DNA of 64,000 bases from an uncultured Dyadobacter sp. Lineage in GTDB: Bacteria; Bacteroidota; Bacteroidia; Cytophagales; Spirosomataceae. Positions 26,205 through 35,677 of this stretch are shown here, piece after piece. Position 1 is the first letter of the stretch, and each line of letters starts with the position of its first letter. Below the pieces are notes generated by a model. It made no database searches, was not told the DNA's origin, and saw nothing but the letters and a program-made list of their open reading frames with translations. Position numbers and translations under genes: made by a program. Where the stretch lies: contig NZ_CAMLSE010000019.1 of NCBI RefSeq assembly GCF_946482605.1, positions 62,001-126,000 of the forward strand, given 5' to 3'.

Positions 26205-27119
26205 ATGCCAAATAGCCCACAGAAATATCTGGTCACCGTGGCAGGCCCTACCGCGGTAGGGAAAACCGCACTGTCTATCAGGCTGGCCAGTATACTGAAT
26301 ACCGAAATTATATCGGCCGACTCCCGTCAGTTTTTCAGGGAGTTGAACATCGGCACCGCCAAGCCCTCACCCGAAGAACTTGGCCAGGTAACACACCATT
26401 TTATCAATTCACATTCCATTTCCGAAACATATAGCGCCGGCGATTTTGAAAGGGATGCATTAGCATTAATGGACGAACTTTTTGCTAAACACGATATCCT
26501 GGTGATGACCGGCGGTTCGGGGTTTTACCTCAAAGCTGTTATGGAAGGACTCGATGACCTTCCTGCCCCGCTACCCGGTTTGCGGGAGTCATTGACACAA
26601 AAGCTGACAGCTCATGGCCTCGACGCCTTGCAGGAAGAAGTTCGTCAGATCGATCCCGCATTTTCAGCGACCTCTGAGATTGCAAACCCACAACGTGTTT
26701 TAAGAGCCCTCGAAGTCTTCTACACCTCGGGGATGCCGATCACCCAGTTCAGGATAAAAAACACGCGTACAAGGCCATTTAAGATGATCAACATTGCACT
26801 GGACAGGGAACGGGCAGAGCTATATGACCGAATCGACCGGAGAATGGATATCATGCTGAGTGAAGGCCTGGTTGAAGAAGCCAGGAACCTGGTCGCATTC
26901 AGAGCTCATCATGCCCTGCAGACAGTTGGTTATAAAGAAGTTTATGGCTTTCTCGACGGAGATTACGACGAGCGAGAAATGGTAAGGCTCTTGAAACAGA
27001 ATTCCCGGAGGTATGCAAAGCGTCAGCTGACCTGGTTCAGGCATCAGGGGAATTTTGAGTGGTTCCACCCGGATGAGTACGATCACATCCTAGAATACAT
27101 CACCGGGCAGTCCAGGTAA
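26205..27119 (+). CDS. miaA: tRNA dimethylallyltransferase
   Basis: 304-aa enzyme that adds a dimethylallyl group to A37 of tRNAs reading UNN codons. The P-loop GPTAVGKTALSIRLA (residues 14-28), SADSRQFFRELNIGTAKP, the DxxxGGSGFYLKA region and the GYKEVYGFLDG and RRYAKRQLTWFRHQ motifs are canonical. It stands alone and ends at a hairpin shared with a convergent rhodanese gene. Confidence 0.96.
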   Translation: MPNSPQKYLVTVAGPTAVGKTALSIRLASILNTEIISADSRQFFRELNIGTAKPSPEELGQVTHHFINSHSISETYSAGDFERDALALMDELFAKHDILVMTGGSGFYLKAVMEGLDDLPAPLPGLRESLTQKLTAHGLDALQEEVRQIDPAFSATSEIANPQRVLRALEVFYTSGMPITQFRIKNTRTRPFKMINIALDRERAELYDRIDRRMDIMLSEGLVEEARNLVAFRAHHALQTVGYKEVYGFLDGDYDEREMVRLLKQNSRRYAKRQLTWFRHQGNFEWFHPDEYDHILEYITGQSR

Positions 27120-27126
27120 GGATCAT

Positions 27127-27159
27127 AGGCATTTGGCGGTTACATGCCACCAAATGCCT
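27127..27159. terminator. Hairpin between convergent miaA and rhodanese gene
   Basis: AGGCATTTGG and CCAAATGCCT form a perfect 10-bp stem with an inner GGC/GCC match. T-tracts are weak, so termination in either direction is likely but not certain. Confidence 0.65.
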
Positions 27160-27165
27160 GATTAA

Positions 27166-27465
27166 TCAGTCTTCTAACTCACGGTACGCAAGGATTCCCC
27201 CAAGCACGTTTCTCACGTTGGCGAAACCTTGTGACTCAAGATATCTTGCCGCCTTACCGCTTCTTGCGCCAGACCGGCAATGGATAATGATTTCTTCATC
27301 CTTCAAAGCTTCCAGCTCATCGAGATGATCGGGAAGCTCGCCAAGGGGAATCAGTATCGCGCCCAGGTTATCCTCTTCATATTCATGTTCTTCGCGAACA
27401 TCATAAAAATGAAGGTCCTCGCCTTTTTCCAGACGTTCTTTCAGTTCTTCTACGGTAATATCCAT
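27166..27465 (-). CDS. Rhodanese-like domain protein
   Basis: 99-aa single-domain rhodanese. The active-site loop reads HCRSGARSGKA with the catalytic Cys that forms a persulfide; the N-terminal DVREEHEYEEDNLGAILIPLGEL segment is also typical. Such small cytoplasmic rhodaneses transfer sulfane sulfur in tRNA thiolation, molybdopterin or sulfide metabolism; the acceptor here is unknown. It lies 27 bp from the next leftward gene's stop and is convergent with miaA. Confidence 0.9.
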   Translation of the reverse strand: MDITVEELKERLEKGEDLHFYDVREEHEYEEDNLGAILIPLGELPDHLDELEALKDEEIIIHCRSGARSGKAARYLESQGFANVRNVLGGILAYRELED

Positions 27466-27491
27466 ATTTATTAAATTTGTAACGATTTGGT

Positions 27492-29348
27492 CTATTTTGA
27501 GATTAACATCTTTTGCACAAAAGAACGTTTCCCGTCCGTAGCTTTGATCATGTAAATACCCCGGCTCAATGCTCCAAGCGACACAGATTGTTGCCCTGCT
27601 GATGGTGATACGGATTTAACAAGCACACCTGCCGCATTATACACATCGATTTGCCTGAGCGTTCTGCCTTTCCACCAGATCTCGTCCTGTACAGGATTGG
27701 GATAGAAGATACTCTCCTTCTCCACAGGCTCATTACCGGTTACGACACCCTGCGCCTTCGCACCAAGGTAAGGCCGGATCATGATTGTCCCTTTCAATGC
27801 GGTTTCTTTTGCCCACTCAGTACCAAGGTTGTAGTAAATAACATTTTTGCCGAGCATGGAATTCCTGTCGAACCCTACTGTCACGGGCTGATCATTGATC
27901 TGAAGCCATCCGACATAGAATGTATCCGGTACCGCAACGGGGCTACTGAATGCATAATCCACGAAGCCGTCCCGCTTTCCCGGATACTTTACGGCTACCG
28001 ACCTTTGTGCAATCAGCTGATCAGGCTTTCCATTCTTGTTGCCAAAAATCTGGATCGTAAATCCCTGCCCAGAAATGTCCTTGTTAAACGAAACCATTGA
28101 CATCCGTACTCCTCCGATCGTATCCGCCTTTGCGAGCACGTACTGTACCGCTACGCGCGCGAGTTTTTGGTTTACCTGAACACCATATTCCGCGCTGCCA
28201 TCGTCATAGGCAAAATAATCGGAGAGAACTGCCTTACCGACAATCGTATCATTGGTTTTAAGATTAACACCCGGTATCGTATCGGTAGTTGTGACAAAGA
28301 ACTTACTTACCAGATGCAAGCTGTCTATCTTTGACCCTGCATTAACGGCGGCTAACTTCACCCTCAGTCCCAGTGATTTGAGTGATTCGAGGTAAACAGA
28401 TCTCTGTACATTACGCAAGAATTCAGTTCCTCTCTGCTCATCGGTCAATGTAAAAGTGCTGGTGACAATATTGAAATTATTGAAATTATTGACAATATCG
28501 GTTCGTATAGAGTCGGCTGTGAATGCCTGCGGATTCACCTGGTACTGCCGCAAAGGCATCGCTGTATACTTTTTCAGGAAATTCGAAACCGGCTTTCGCA
28601 TGGCCACGTCAAACAGGTAGGGCTGTTTGACCGACCGCTTGGAGTTGAGGTATACATAGTCCAGATGCCATGTGTCATAAGGCCCCGAACTTCTCCCATA
28701 AGATCTGAAACGGAATTGAAATGCGTCGTGGAAATAGTTAGGATCTTTGATAGCGATGAACTGCTGGTGAAACAAGGTGTCCACCTTATATCCCAGCTGT
28801 GTCCAGACAGGCACCCATTCTTTTGTTTTGCTGTAAAATTCAAGCCTGAGAAAGTCGCTGGAATCGGGAAGCTCCCCAAATCCTTTGGCACCCCAGTAAA
28901 AACTCATGTATACAGAATCAGCGGCTACTTTACCGGCCATGTTCACAGGCTGTGAGGTGAGCGTGTCCGTAAAACCCTGCGTAAGCGGATTGACCAGATT
29001 ATAGGGAGTGCCATTCGCATTTTGGCCGTCAAATGTCGCTACATTCAGCGATGGATGCAGAATCGACAGGGTGTTATTAACGTAAACACCACTGCCCGAA
29101 AGCCAGTTCTTTGCATTCGGCTCTGAGGATTTAGTGGTGGAGAAGTCGTCAAAAAAAGGCAGATTCAGGGAAGCCTCTGTTCTCAGATGATTATCATCTC
29201 CGATCCCATTTTCTACGTATTCCTCGCGATCAATCGGAACAAGCCGTAACTGTGCCTCCACAGCCTGGTGTTGAACAATCCCAAGGAGAAAGATCCAGAT
29301 AAAAAGTCTATGGTTTAAGGAAAGCCTACTGCTCCGGTTGATTTTCAT
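27492..29348 (-). CDS. Secreted protein with T9SS C-terminal sorting domain
   Basis: 618-aa secreted protein. A signal peptide (to about VEAQ) leads into a long region without recognised enzymatic motifs, and the last ~75 residues form a type A T9SS sorting domain: FYPNPVQDEIWW, IDVYNAAGVLVKSV, LSRGIYMIKATDG and KMLISK. It is therefore a cargo of the machine encoded by the gld genes nearby. The ATG at 29348 overlaps the end of the upstream PASTA gene by 23 bp, so the two are likely cotranscribed. Its role may be cell-surface attachment, but that is a guess. Confidence 0.87.
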   Translation of the reverse strand: MKINRSSRLSLNHRLFIWIFLLGIVQHQAVEAQLRLVPIDREEYVENGIGDDNHLRTEASLNLPFFDDFSTTKSSEPNAKNWLSGSGVYVNNTLSILHPSLNVATFDGQNANGTPYNLVNPLTQGFTDTLTSQPVNMAGKVAADSVYMSFYWGAKGFGELPDSSDFLRLEFYSKTKEWVPVWTQLGYKVDTLFHQQFIAIKDPNYFHDAFQFRFRSYGRSSGPYDTWHLDYVYLNSKRSVKQPYLFDVAMRKPVSNFLKKYTAMPLRQYQVNPQAFTADSIRTDIVNNFNNFNIVTSTFTLTDEQRGTEFLRNVQRSVYLESLKSLGLRVKLAAVNAGSKIDSLHLVSKFFVTTTDTIPGVNLKTNDTIVGKAVLSDYFAYDDGSAEYGVQVNQKLARVAVQYVLAKADTIGGVRMSMVSFNKDISGQGFTIQIFGNKNGKPDQLIAQRSVAVKYPGKRDGFVDYAFSSPVAVPDTFYVGWLQINDQPVTVGFDRNSMLGKNVIYYNLGTEWAKETALKGTIMIRPYLGAKAQGVVTGNEPVEKESIFYPNPVQDEIWWKGRTLRQIDVYNAAGVLVKSVSPSAGQQSVSLGALSRGIYMIKATDGKRSFVQKMLISK

Positions 29349-30120
29349 TATCACTTGATTCAGCCGCCTGCGGTGTAATCCACAAGTCTATTACGTCTCC
29401 AATTCTTACCTTACCACCGGCGTCCGGGTTCTGTCTCACCACCGAGCCAGGTGCCTGGCCTTCTTCCGCCGGCACTTCCATTTGCTGCCCTACTTTAAGC
29501 CCGGCACCCACGATAGCGATCTTCGCCTCGTCCAAAGGCATACCGATGACTGATGGCGCCTCGAATTGAGCGGTACCAAGCCCTTCGCCCAATTCAAGGT
29601 CAATTTTGGATCCCTTTGCAATTGGCTGGCCGGGTAGAATTTCCTTTCCGTTATACATTTGCCTCAACACCGCATTCTGCGCCATATCGGGAACGTAAGA
29701 AATATTTCCTTCTTCGAGTCCCACGCTCTTGAGCAGCATCTGCGCACTCCGGTGCGTCATGTCCGTCAGCTTAGGCATTTTTATCAAAGGTGCGGTACGG
29801 GACACAACCGTCACGTAGATTTTCCGGCCCTCTTTTACCTTGGAGCCGGGTAGCGGATATTGAGAAATAATCGTCAATGGAGGCACATTGGTCACAAACG
29901 TACAGTCGACCTCATATCTCAGGTCACGATCGCCCAGAAAATCTTCCAGATCCTGGACATTCTTCTTTTTCAGATCAGGAACTGTAATGGCCTCACCGTG
30001 ATTCGTGGTAAATGGCAGATAAACGAAGAAAAACCCCAGAAAAAGGACCAAAAGCAGCGAGACAATGATTCCGATATGAATGAAAAGGTCAGTCCTGGAC
30101 TGTGTACTTATTTTGGCCAT
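29326..30120 (-). CDS. Membrane-anchored PASTA domain protein
   Basis: 264-aa protein with one N-terminal helix (IGIIVSLLLVLFLGFFFVYL) and three PASTA domains (about residues 43-108, 110-180, 184-250) marked by VPDL.., MPKLTDM.. and APSVIGM.. starts. PASTA domains bind peptidoglycan or beta-lactams in kinases and PBPs; here there is no kinase or transpeptidase domain. This free PASTA form is common in Bacteroidetes. It overlaps the downstream T9SS cargo gene. Confidence 0.9.
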   Translation of the reverse strand: MAKISTQSRTDLFIHIGIIVSLLLVLFLGFFFVYLPFTTNHGEAITVPDLKKKNVQDLEDFLGDRDLRYEVDCTFVTNVPPLTIISQYPLPGSKVKEGRKIYVTVVSRTAPLIKMPKLTDMTHRSAQMLLKSVGLEEGNISYVPDMAQNAVLRQMYNGKEILPGQPIAKGSKIDLELGEGLGTAQFEAPSVIGMPLDEAKIAIVGAGLKVGQQMEVPAEEGQAPGSVVRQNPDAGGKVRIGDVIDLWITPQAAESSDNENQPEQ

Positions 30121-30190
30121 GAATGTGTTTGATGCGCTTTGGTATTATAAACGGGTAAAAATAAACGTAATATTCCAAGATGCAAATATC

Positions 30191-30784
30191 CTAAACCGCA
30201 TACGAGCCCAGAATTCTCTTGATGTACTTACCCAGAATATCGAATTCCAGGTTAACCGAATCCCCGGTTTTCAACGAATGGAAGTTTGTAAAGTTGTAGG
30301 TATAGGGAATAATGGCCACCCGGAATGTATTTGCTCCCGAATTGAAAACGGTCAGACTTACGCCATTAATGCATATGGACCCTTTTTCCACGGTCATGTT
30401 GCCGGTCGAAGCATCGTATTCAAAATCGAATAACCAGCTACCGTCGCGCTCCTCCACGCTTATACACTTTGCAGTCTGATCGACGTGGCCTTGTACAATG
30501 TGGCCATCGAACCGTCCGTTGGCAGGCATGCATCGTTCGAGATTTACTTTGTTTCCCGCCGTAAGGCCGCCGAGGTTAGTCTTTAAAAGAGTTTCCTCGA
30601 TAGCCGTTACCTGGTATTGGTCCCCGTCAATGCCTACAACTGTTAAACAAACGCCATTGTGGTTGATGCTCTGATCTATTTTGAACTCGCTGGCGAGGGA
30701 TGACTGAAAAGTGAAGGTCTTGTTAGTTCCTTCTGTTTCGACATTCAGCACGACCGCTGTCGTTTCGACGATTCCTGTAAACAT
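30191..30784 (-). CDS. ribE: Riboflavin synthase alpha chain
   Basis: 197-aa enzyme that dismutates two 6,7-dimethyl-8-ribityllumazine molecules to riboflavin. The opening MFTGIVETTA and the two homologous lumazine-binding halves are clear, with INHNGVCLTV in the first and ICINGVSLTV in the second. Length is normal. A TAACTTTG -7 box lies 20 bp upstream, and no FMN riboswitch is visible in the 177-bp divergent region with hisB. Confidence 0.95.
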   Translation of the reverse strand: MFTGIVETTAVVLNVETEGTNKTFTFQSSLASEFKIDQSINHNGVCLTVVGIDGDQYQVTAIEETLLKTNLGGLTAGNKVNLERCMPANGRFDGHIVQGHVDQTAKCISVEERDGSWLFDFEYDASTGNMTVEKGSICINGVSLTVFNSGANTFRVAIIPYTYNFTNFHSLKTGDSVNLEFDILGKYIKRILGSYAV

Positions 30785-30804
30785 TTTGATGTTGATTTAA
30801 AATG

Positions 30805-30812
30805 CAAAGTTA
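30805..30812 (-). promoter_or_regulatory. Candidate -7 box for ribE
   Basis: Minus-strand TAACTTTG, a perfect TAnnTTTG match, 20 bp before the ribE start. No clear -33 TTTG at the expected distance. Confidence 0.4.
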
Positions 30813-30961
30813 CAATTTCTCAACCGCTCTCCCACCCGCTAAAATTCCCCTATTGGCATTATTCGTGGTCAACTGCTTTTCAATTAGGCATTCTTTACGA
30901 ACTTTGCGGGAAATAAGCGCTGCGGAATTCCTGGTAAGGTGCTTGCAATCCAAATCTGTTA

Positions 30962-32086
30962 ATGAAAAAAGTACTATTTATCGATCGCGACGGTACGATC
31001 ATCGTTGAGCCCCCTACCGATTTTCAGGTAGATTCCCTGGAAAAGCTTGAATTCCTGCCCAAAGCCATTTCCGCATTGCGCAAAATAGCGGATGAAACGG
31101 ATTACGAACTCGTCATGGTGACTAACCAGGACGGCCTCGGAACCGGCTCTTTCCCCGAAGACACTTTCTGGCCCGCTCAGAACAAGATGGTCAAAACGCT
31201 GGAAGGGGAAGACGTTCACTTCGCCGATGTGCATATCGACCGCAGCTTTCCAGAAGATAACCTTCCTACCCGCAAGCCGGGCATCGGAATGCTAACTTCT
31301 TATTTTTCCAATGAATATGATCTGGCCAACAGCTACGTCATCGGCGACCGTCTTACCGACGTGCAACTGGCAGTCAATTTAGGCGCAAAAGCAATCCTTT
31401 TCCGTTCTGAATTGCCGGTAGAAGGCATTAGTGACCAAATGAATGAAATCACCGCATTGGTTACCAGCGACTGGGACGCGATTTACGAGCATTTGAAACT
31501 CCCTTCCCGCAAAGCATCTGTTGAAAGAAATACGAAGGAAACGCAGATCAAGGTCGATCTGAACCTCGACGGCAGCGGTCGTTCCGACATTCATACAGGC
31601 CTCGGCTTTTTCGACCACATGCTCGACCAGCTAGCCCGCCACTCCGGCGCCGATCTGGCTATCCACGTCGAAGGCGATTTGCATATCGACGAGCACCATA
31701 CAATTGAAGACACCGCTCTTGCATTGGGCGAAGCCTACCGCCAGGCCATCGGCGACAAACGTGGAATCAGCCGCTATGGCTTCCTGTTACCCATGGATGA
31801 AGCTTTGGCACAGGTTGCGATCGATTTCTCGGGCCGTCCGTGGATCGTATGGGATGCCGAGTTTAAAAGAGAGAAGATCGGGGAAATGCCGACGGAAATG
31901 TTTTTCCACTTTTTCAAATCATTCTCAGACACTTCGCTTTCAAATCTGAACATCAAGGTGGAGGGCGATAACGAGCATCACAAGATCGAGTCTATTTTCA
32001 AAGCATTTGCCAAGGCGATCAAAATGGCTGTCAAACGCGATCTTAAAGCGCTGGATTTCATGCCATCGACGAAAGGCGTACTTTAA
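30962..32086 (+). CDS. hisB: Bifunctional histidinol-phosphatase / imidazoleglycerol-phosphate dehydratase
   Basis: 374-aa enzyme for two histidine-biosynthesis steps. The N-terminal HAD phosphatase (residues 1-165) has the nucleophile motif DRDGTI and the [12 protein letters not shown] motif. The C-terminal IGPD domain (about 185-374) has the metal-binding [23 protein letters not shown] and [11 protein letters not shown] motifs. Other his genes are not adjacent here. It ends at a short terminator. Confidence 0.96.
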   Translation: MKKVLFIDRDGTIIVEPPTDFQVDSLEKLEFLPKAISALRKIADETDYELVMVTNQDGLGTGSFPEDTFWPAQNKMVKTLEGEDVHFADVHIDRSFPEDNLPTRKPGIGMLTSYFSNEYDLANSYVIGDRLTDVQLAVNLGAKAILFRSELPVEGISDQMNEITALVTSDWDAIYEHLKLPSRKASVERNTKETQIKVDLNLDGSGRSDIHTGLGFFDHMLDQLARHSGADLAIHVEGDLHIDEHHTIEDTALALGEAYRQAIGDKRGISRYGFLLPMDEALAQVAIDFSGRPWIVWDAEFKREKIGEMPTEMFFHFFKSFSDTSLSNLNIKVEGDNEHHKIESIFKAFAKAIKMAVKRDLKALDFMPSTKGVL

Positions 32087-32101
32087 TTTTTTGCTAACAA
32101 G

Positions 32102-32120
32102 AAGCCGGTGTGGCTTTTTT
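32102..32120 (+). terminator. Short terminator after hisB
   Basis: AAGCC-GGTGT-GGCTT followed by more T. Only five base pairs, but well placed after hisB. Confidence 0.6.
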
Positions 32121-32166
32121 TAGCTATTTTTGCTCATCTTACGTTGCATAATAATCGAGTACAACT

Positions 32167-32277
32167 ATGACAATGACCATCATTATGATTGCTTTCTATG
32201 TGGTTCTTCTCAGCTCCGCGTTCCTGGTTGGGCGTTGGTTGGAGAACAATGAAAAGCAATGGAAAACGAATAAGTAA
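32167..32277 (+). CDS. 36-residue single-helix membrane peptide
   Basis: Small ORF starting ATG at 32167: a hydrophobic segment (TIIMIAFYVVLLSSAFLVG) followed by a polar tail (RWLENNEKQWKTNK) and TAA at 32275. It is bracketed by the hisB terminator upstream and its own hairpin plus T7 tract immediately after the stop, which argues for a real transcription unit. Several in-frame Met codons make the exact start uncertain. Function unknown. Confidence 0.55.
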   Translation: MTMTIIMIAFYVVLLSSAFLVGRWLENNEKQWKTNK

Positions 32278-32303
32278 GGGTTGTGAATACGACCCTTTTT
32301 TTA
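32278..32303 (+). terminator. Terminator after the 36-residue ORF
   Basis: GGGTTG / CGACCC stem (one G-U pair) with a short loop, followed by seven T; begins at the base after the stop codon. Confidence 0.7.
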
Positions 32304-32415
32304 TTTGCCTGATTAAATTCTTATCAGATTTTAATCAGATTACACTAAAATGTGACCTGCTGAACGTTTTAGACACATTAGGTGTTAAGTTTGTTCTTAA
32401 AAAACTGTTTTCCCC

Positions 32416-32715
32416 GTGTTCAGAACACTCTGTCTCATACTACTTACGGCCTTCCTCATCTGTAAAGCCACAGATGTTGCCAGCTTGCTGCTGGCCAAGG
32501 AAAAGGCATCTGTGGTTTGTGATTCAGGGACCTGTGATAACGAGGAAAAAACAGAGGTCGAAAAATTGAACGACGACCAGCTACTGATTTCACATAGCCT
32601 ACAATTTGACCGTTCCGTCACCTTAATACCGGTCAAAAGCTCATTCTTCTATACTGCGAATTTCGATAACGAAATTTACCGCAACCTGCTATCTCCGCCT
32701 CCGGAGCTTATCTGA
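32416..32715 (+). CDS. Small secreted hypothetical protein
   Basis: 99-aa ORF with a GTG start (no in-frame ATG or TTG is available after the upstream stop at 32398). The N-terminus (MFRTLCLILLTAFLICKATDV) looks like a signal peptide; two cysteines follow (CDSGTC) and the rest is polar, ending in LLSPPPELI. No family is recognised. It is alone between the small peptide and the carbonic anhydrase gene, so gene status is moderately supported. Confidence 0.5.
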   Translation: MFRTLCLILLTAFLICKATDVASLLLAKEKASVVCDSGTCDNEEKTEVEKLNDDQLLISHSLQFDRSVTLIPVKSSFFYTANFDNEIYRNLLSPPPELI

Positions 32716-32828
32716 TTTCTTTGATCCAAACTCAATCGAGTTCGTTGCCGTCGTAACCCGATGCGGTATTTCCGTGTCACTACGCGCATGTTCCTCTATT
32801 ATTTACTCCAAATTCTAATCAAGAAATC

Positions 32829-33476
32829 ATGATAAGGGCTTATAATCAGTTATTCGAAAACAACAAAAAGTGGGCAGAAGACACTACCAAGGAAAATCCT
32901 GAATTCTTCTCAAATCTGGCAAAAGGGCAGGCTCCTAAATTCCTCTGGATCGGCTGCTCCGATAGCCGTGTTCCCGCTAACCAACTTACCGGCACTCAGC
33001 CCGGCGACATTTTCGTGCACCGTAACATCGCCAATATGGTGATCCACACGGACATCAGCATGCTCAGTGTACTCGATTACTCGGTGAATGTACTGGGTGT
33101 AGAGCATATTCTGGTGTGCGGCCATTACGGCTGCGGCGGAGTGATCACGGCCATGGGGAACAAGCAGGTAGGCCTTATCGATAACTGGTTGCGCCACATC
33201 AAAGACGTGTACCGGCTGCACGCCCAGGAGCTCAACGAGATTGAAGATCCGAAAGTGAGGGCCGATCGCTTTGTCGAAATCAACGTTCAGGAGCAGGTGC
33301 GTGACCTTGCCAAAACGACGATCGTGCAAACTGCATGGGCGAATGGTAAGAGGCTGCAAGTCCACGGCGTCGTGTACGATATCAGCAATGGTATCTTGAA
33401 AGACATGGACGTAACGATCGACGCCACCAACTTTGCCGACGACGTATATCGTCTTGATATACCGCAGCTTGTCTGA
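32829..33476 (+). CDS. Beta-class carbonic anhydrase
   Basis: 215-aa zinc enzyme interconverting CO2 and bicarbonate. Zinc ligands are seen in CSDSRVPANQ (Cys, Asp-Arg dyad) and HYGCGGV (His, Cys). Length is normal and no export signal is present, so it is cytoplasmic. The adjacent SulP transporter gene starts 55 bp downstream, which suggests a bicarbonate uptake or retention module. Confidence 0.95.
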   Translation: MIRAYNQLFENNKKWAEDTTKENPEFFSNLAKGQAPKFLWIGCSDSRVPANQLTGTQPGDIFVHRNIANMVIHTDISMLSVLDYSVNVLGVEHILVCGHYGCGGVITAMGNKQVGLIDNWLRHIKDVYRLHAQELNEIEDPKVRADRFVEINVQEQVRDLAKTTIVQTAWANGKRLQVHGVVYDISNGILKDMDVTIDATNFADDVYRLDIPQLV

Positions 33477-33531
33477 TTGGCGGTTCTGCATTCCGAGTAG
33501 TCCAATTTATGATCCTTACTGACTCAATCGT

Positions 33532-35109
33532 ATGTCATTGAATAATAAAAGTTTGTTCGCCAATATCAAATACGATTTACCTTCCGGGCTTGTCGTATCC
33601 CTGGTAGCGCTGCCGTTATGCCTCGGTATCGCGTTAGCCTCTACCGGGCGCTCCGATCTCCTTTTTTCGGGTGTGATTGCCGGTATCATAGGCGGAATCG
33701 TAGTAGGCTCGTTGAGCGGCTCCTCCCTGGGTGTGGCAGGTCCGGCGGCGGGTCTGGTTGTGATTGTACTCAATGCGCTTGATACCCTGGGCAGCTTCGA
33801 GGCGTTTTTGCTGGCCGTTGTGCTTGCTGGTGTTCTGCAAATCATCGCCGGTTTCCTGAAAGCCGGCATTATCGGTTACTATTTCCCTTCGTCGGTGATC
33901 AAGGGAATGCTGGCAGCCATTGGTATTACACTTATTTTAAAGGAAATACCGCATGCTTTCGGCTATGACGCCGATTTCATGGGTGATGAGGCATTTGCGC
34001 AGAAAGACGGCCGTAACACCTTTACGGAAGTTTACTACTCGCTGCGGTACAACAGCACGGGCGCTATTATCATTTCGATCGTCTCGCTTGCTATGCTGAT
34101 CCTGTTCGATAAGCCGTTTATGAAGCGCATACAGCTGTTCCGCTACATTCCTGGTGCATTGTTCGTCGTTATTACCGGCGTTATCCTCAATCTTGTGTTC
34201 GGTGCCGTAGCGCCGCAATGGGCTTTGATAGGCGAGCACATGGTGCAGCTTCCGGTTGCGTCGAGCGCTTCGGAGTTTTTCAGTTTCTTTAAAACACCTG
34301 ATTTCTCTGCATTCAATAAACCCGAGGTTTACACGGTAGCAGTGACGTTGGCCATTGTAGCAAGCCTTGAAACCCTGCTATCCGTAGAAGCGACCGACCG
34401 CCTTGACCCGTTCAAGCGCACTACCCCTACCAACCGCGAGCTGATCGCACAGGGCACGGGTAATATGATTTCCGGCTTAATTGGCGGCTTGCCCGTAACG
34501 CAGGTGATCGTGCGCAGCTCCGCGAATATCGATTCCGGCGGCAGAACCAGGCTGAGTACCATTATTCATGGTACCATTCTGCTTATTTCGGCGGTATTTA
34601 TTGCCAAATACCTCAATTACATCCCGCTCGCATCGCTGGCGGCGATATTGCTGATGGTAGGTTATAAACTGGCCAAATTTGAGCTGTTTAAAGGGATGTA
34701 CAAACTCGGCCTCGAACAGTTCATACCGTTCGTCGTGACCATTATCGCGATCCTCAGCACCGATTTGCTGAAAGGTATCGGTATAGGTATGGTTATCGCG
34801 ATCTATTTTATTCTGAGAAAGAATTACAAGCATTCTTACCATTATATCAAGGAACAGCACCGCGACGGCGATGTGATCACGCTGCAACTTTCAGAAGAAG
34901 TGACCTTCCTCAACAAAGGCAGCATCAGCGCCACGCTGGATAATCTGCCCGATGGTGCTACCGTGGTGATCGACGGCAGCAAATCGATGAATATCGATTA
35001 TGATGTGCTCGAAATCATCCAGGATTTCAGGAAGCACCAGGCGCCGTTGCGCGATATTACCGTGGAGACGCGGGGAATCGGCGAGGTGGAGGCCGTAGGG
35101 GCGCATTAA
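33532..35109 (+). CDS. SulP/SLC26 family anion transporter with STAS domain
   Basis: 525-aa inner-membrane transporter with about 12-14 helices (residues 10-425), including the SulP motif GLVVSLVALPLCLGIALAS and the NRELIAQGTGNMISGLIGGLP segment, and a C-terminal STAS domain with GATVVIDGSKSMNIDYD. SulP proteins carry sulfate, bicarbonate or other anions. The neighbouring carbonic anhydrase points to bicarbonate; CA-SulP fusions and pairs are known. It ends at a terminator. Confidence 0.92.
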   Translation: MSLNNKSLFANIKYDLPSGLVVSLVALPLCLGIALASTGRSDLLFSGVIAGIIGGIVVGSLSGSSLGVAGPAAGLVVIVLNALDTLGSFEAFLLAVVLAGVLQIIAGFLKAGIIGYYFPSSVIKGMLAAIGITLILKEIPHAFGYDADFMGDEAFAQKDGRNTFTEVYYSLRYNSTGAIIISIVSLAMLILFDKPFMKRIQLFRYIPGALFVVITGVILNLVFGAVAPQWALIGEHMVQLPVASSASEFFSFFKTPDFSAFNKPEVYTVAVTLAIVASLETLLSVEATDRLDPFKRTTPTNRELIAQGTGNMISGLIGGLPVTQVIVRSSANIDSGGRTRLSTIIHGTILLISAVFIAKYLNYIPLASLAAILLMVGYKLAKFELFKGMYKLGLEQFIPFVVTIIAILSTDLLKGIGIGMVIAIYFILRKNYKHSYHYIKEQHRDGDVITLQLSEEVTFLNKGSISATLDNLPDGATVVIDGSKSMNIDYDVLEIIQDFRKHQAPLRDITVETRGIGEVEAVGAH

Positions 35110-35133
35110 CAGAAGCATAACTCAATACAATAG

Positions 35134-35163
35134 AAGGCCCGCTTCCAAATGGAGGCGGGCCTT
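35134..35163 (+). terminator. Terminator after the SulP gene
   Basis: AAGGCCCGCTTCC / GGAGGCGGGCCTT hairpin with a 4-nt loop; T-rich DNA follows. Confidence 0.88.
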
Positions 35164-35197
35164 TCCGTTTTTGTAATAAGTCGATAAGCAGGTTAAC

Positions 35198-35668
35198 TTA
35201 ATTCTTTTGTTTCAACCGCTGGATCAGCATGTCGTTAAACGTACGTTCAGCTTTGTATAATTCGATCACCTGACTGGCGGTTATGACCTTTAAAAACTTG
35301 TTCTGATATTCCTTTTCGAGATCCAGTTCCTTTTGTTTCAGCTCCTGAACCTCTTTCAGGTTGCTCAGAACCTGTTCGTCGTTCTGCCCCTCCGCCTTTT
35401 TATCATTAATGATCTTGCGCTGCGCTCTGTGGATCTCCCTCCGCTTTTGCGAATATTCATTATAAACAGGCCAGAAACCCGTTGATTGTTCGGGTGTGAG
35501 ATTGAGGCGGTTGGTAATAATGGCCACCCTGGCATCCTGTATTTTCTTGATCTCCTCTTCGGAGCGTCGCTGTGCATGGGCCGTTGTAATGGCGCCAAAC
35601 GTAAGTAGCAGGAGAGCAAAAGTGTTTCGATACCGTTTAATTACTGGTCGTAAGTTCATTTTAGTCAT
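35198..35668 (-). CDS. Periplasmic LTxxQ-type (Spy/CpxP-like) protein
   Basis: 156-aa exported helical protein. A signal peptide (to AHAQ) is followed by charged helices with LNLTPEQSTGFWPVYNEYSQKRREI, a pattern close to the LTxxQ motif of Spy/CpxP-type proteins and of small periplasmic partners of sigma-factor modules. It is the last gene of a leftward series sigma factor - membrane protein - this gene and probably senses or buffers an envelope signal. The role is inferred. Confidence 0.72.
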   Translation of the reverse strand: MTKMNLRPVIKRYRNTFALLLLTFGAITTAHAQRRSEEEIKKIQDARVAIITNRLNLTPEQSTGFWPVYNEYSQKRREIHRAQRKIINDKKAEGQNDEQVLSNLKEVQELKQKELDLEKEYQNKFLKVITASQVIELYKAERTFNDMLIQRLKQKN

Positions 35669-35677
35669 GCGTTAGAG

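Noticed and set aside
30785..30961. FMN riboswitch upstream of ribE
   Set aside because: No conserved RFN core sequence is visible, and the predicted leader is only about 20 nt.
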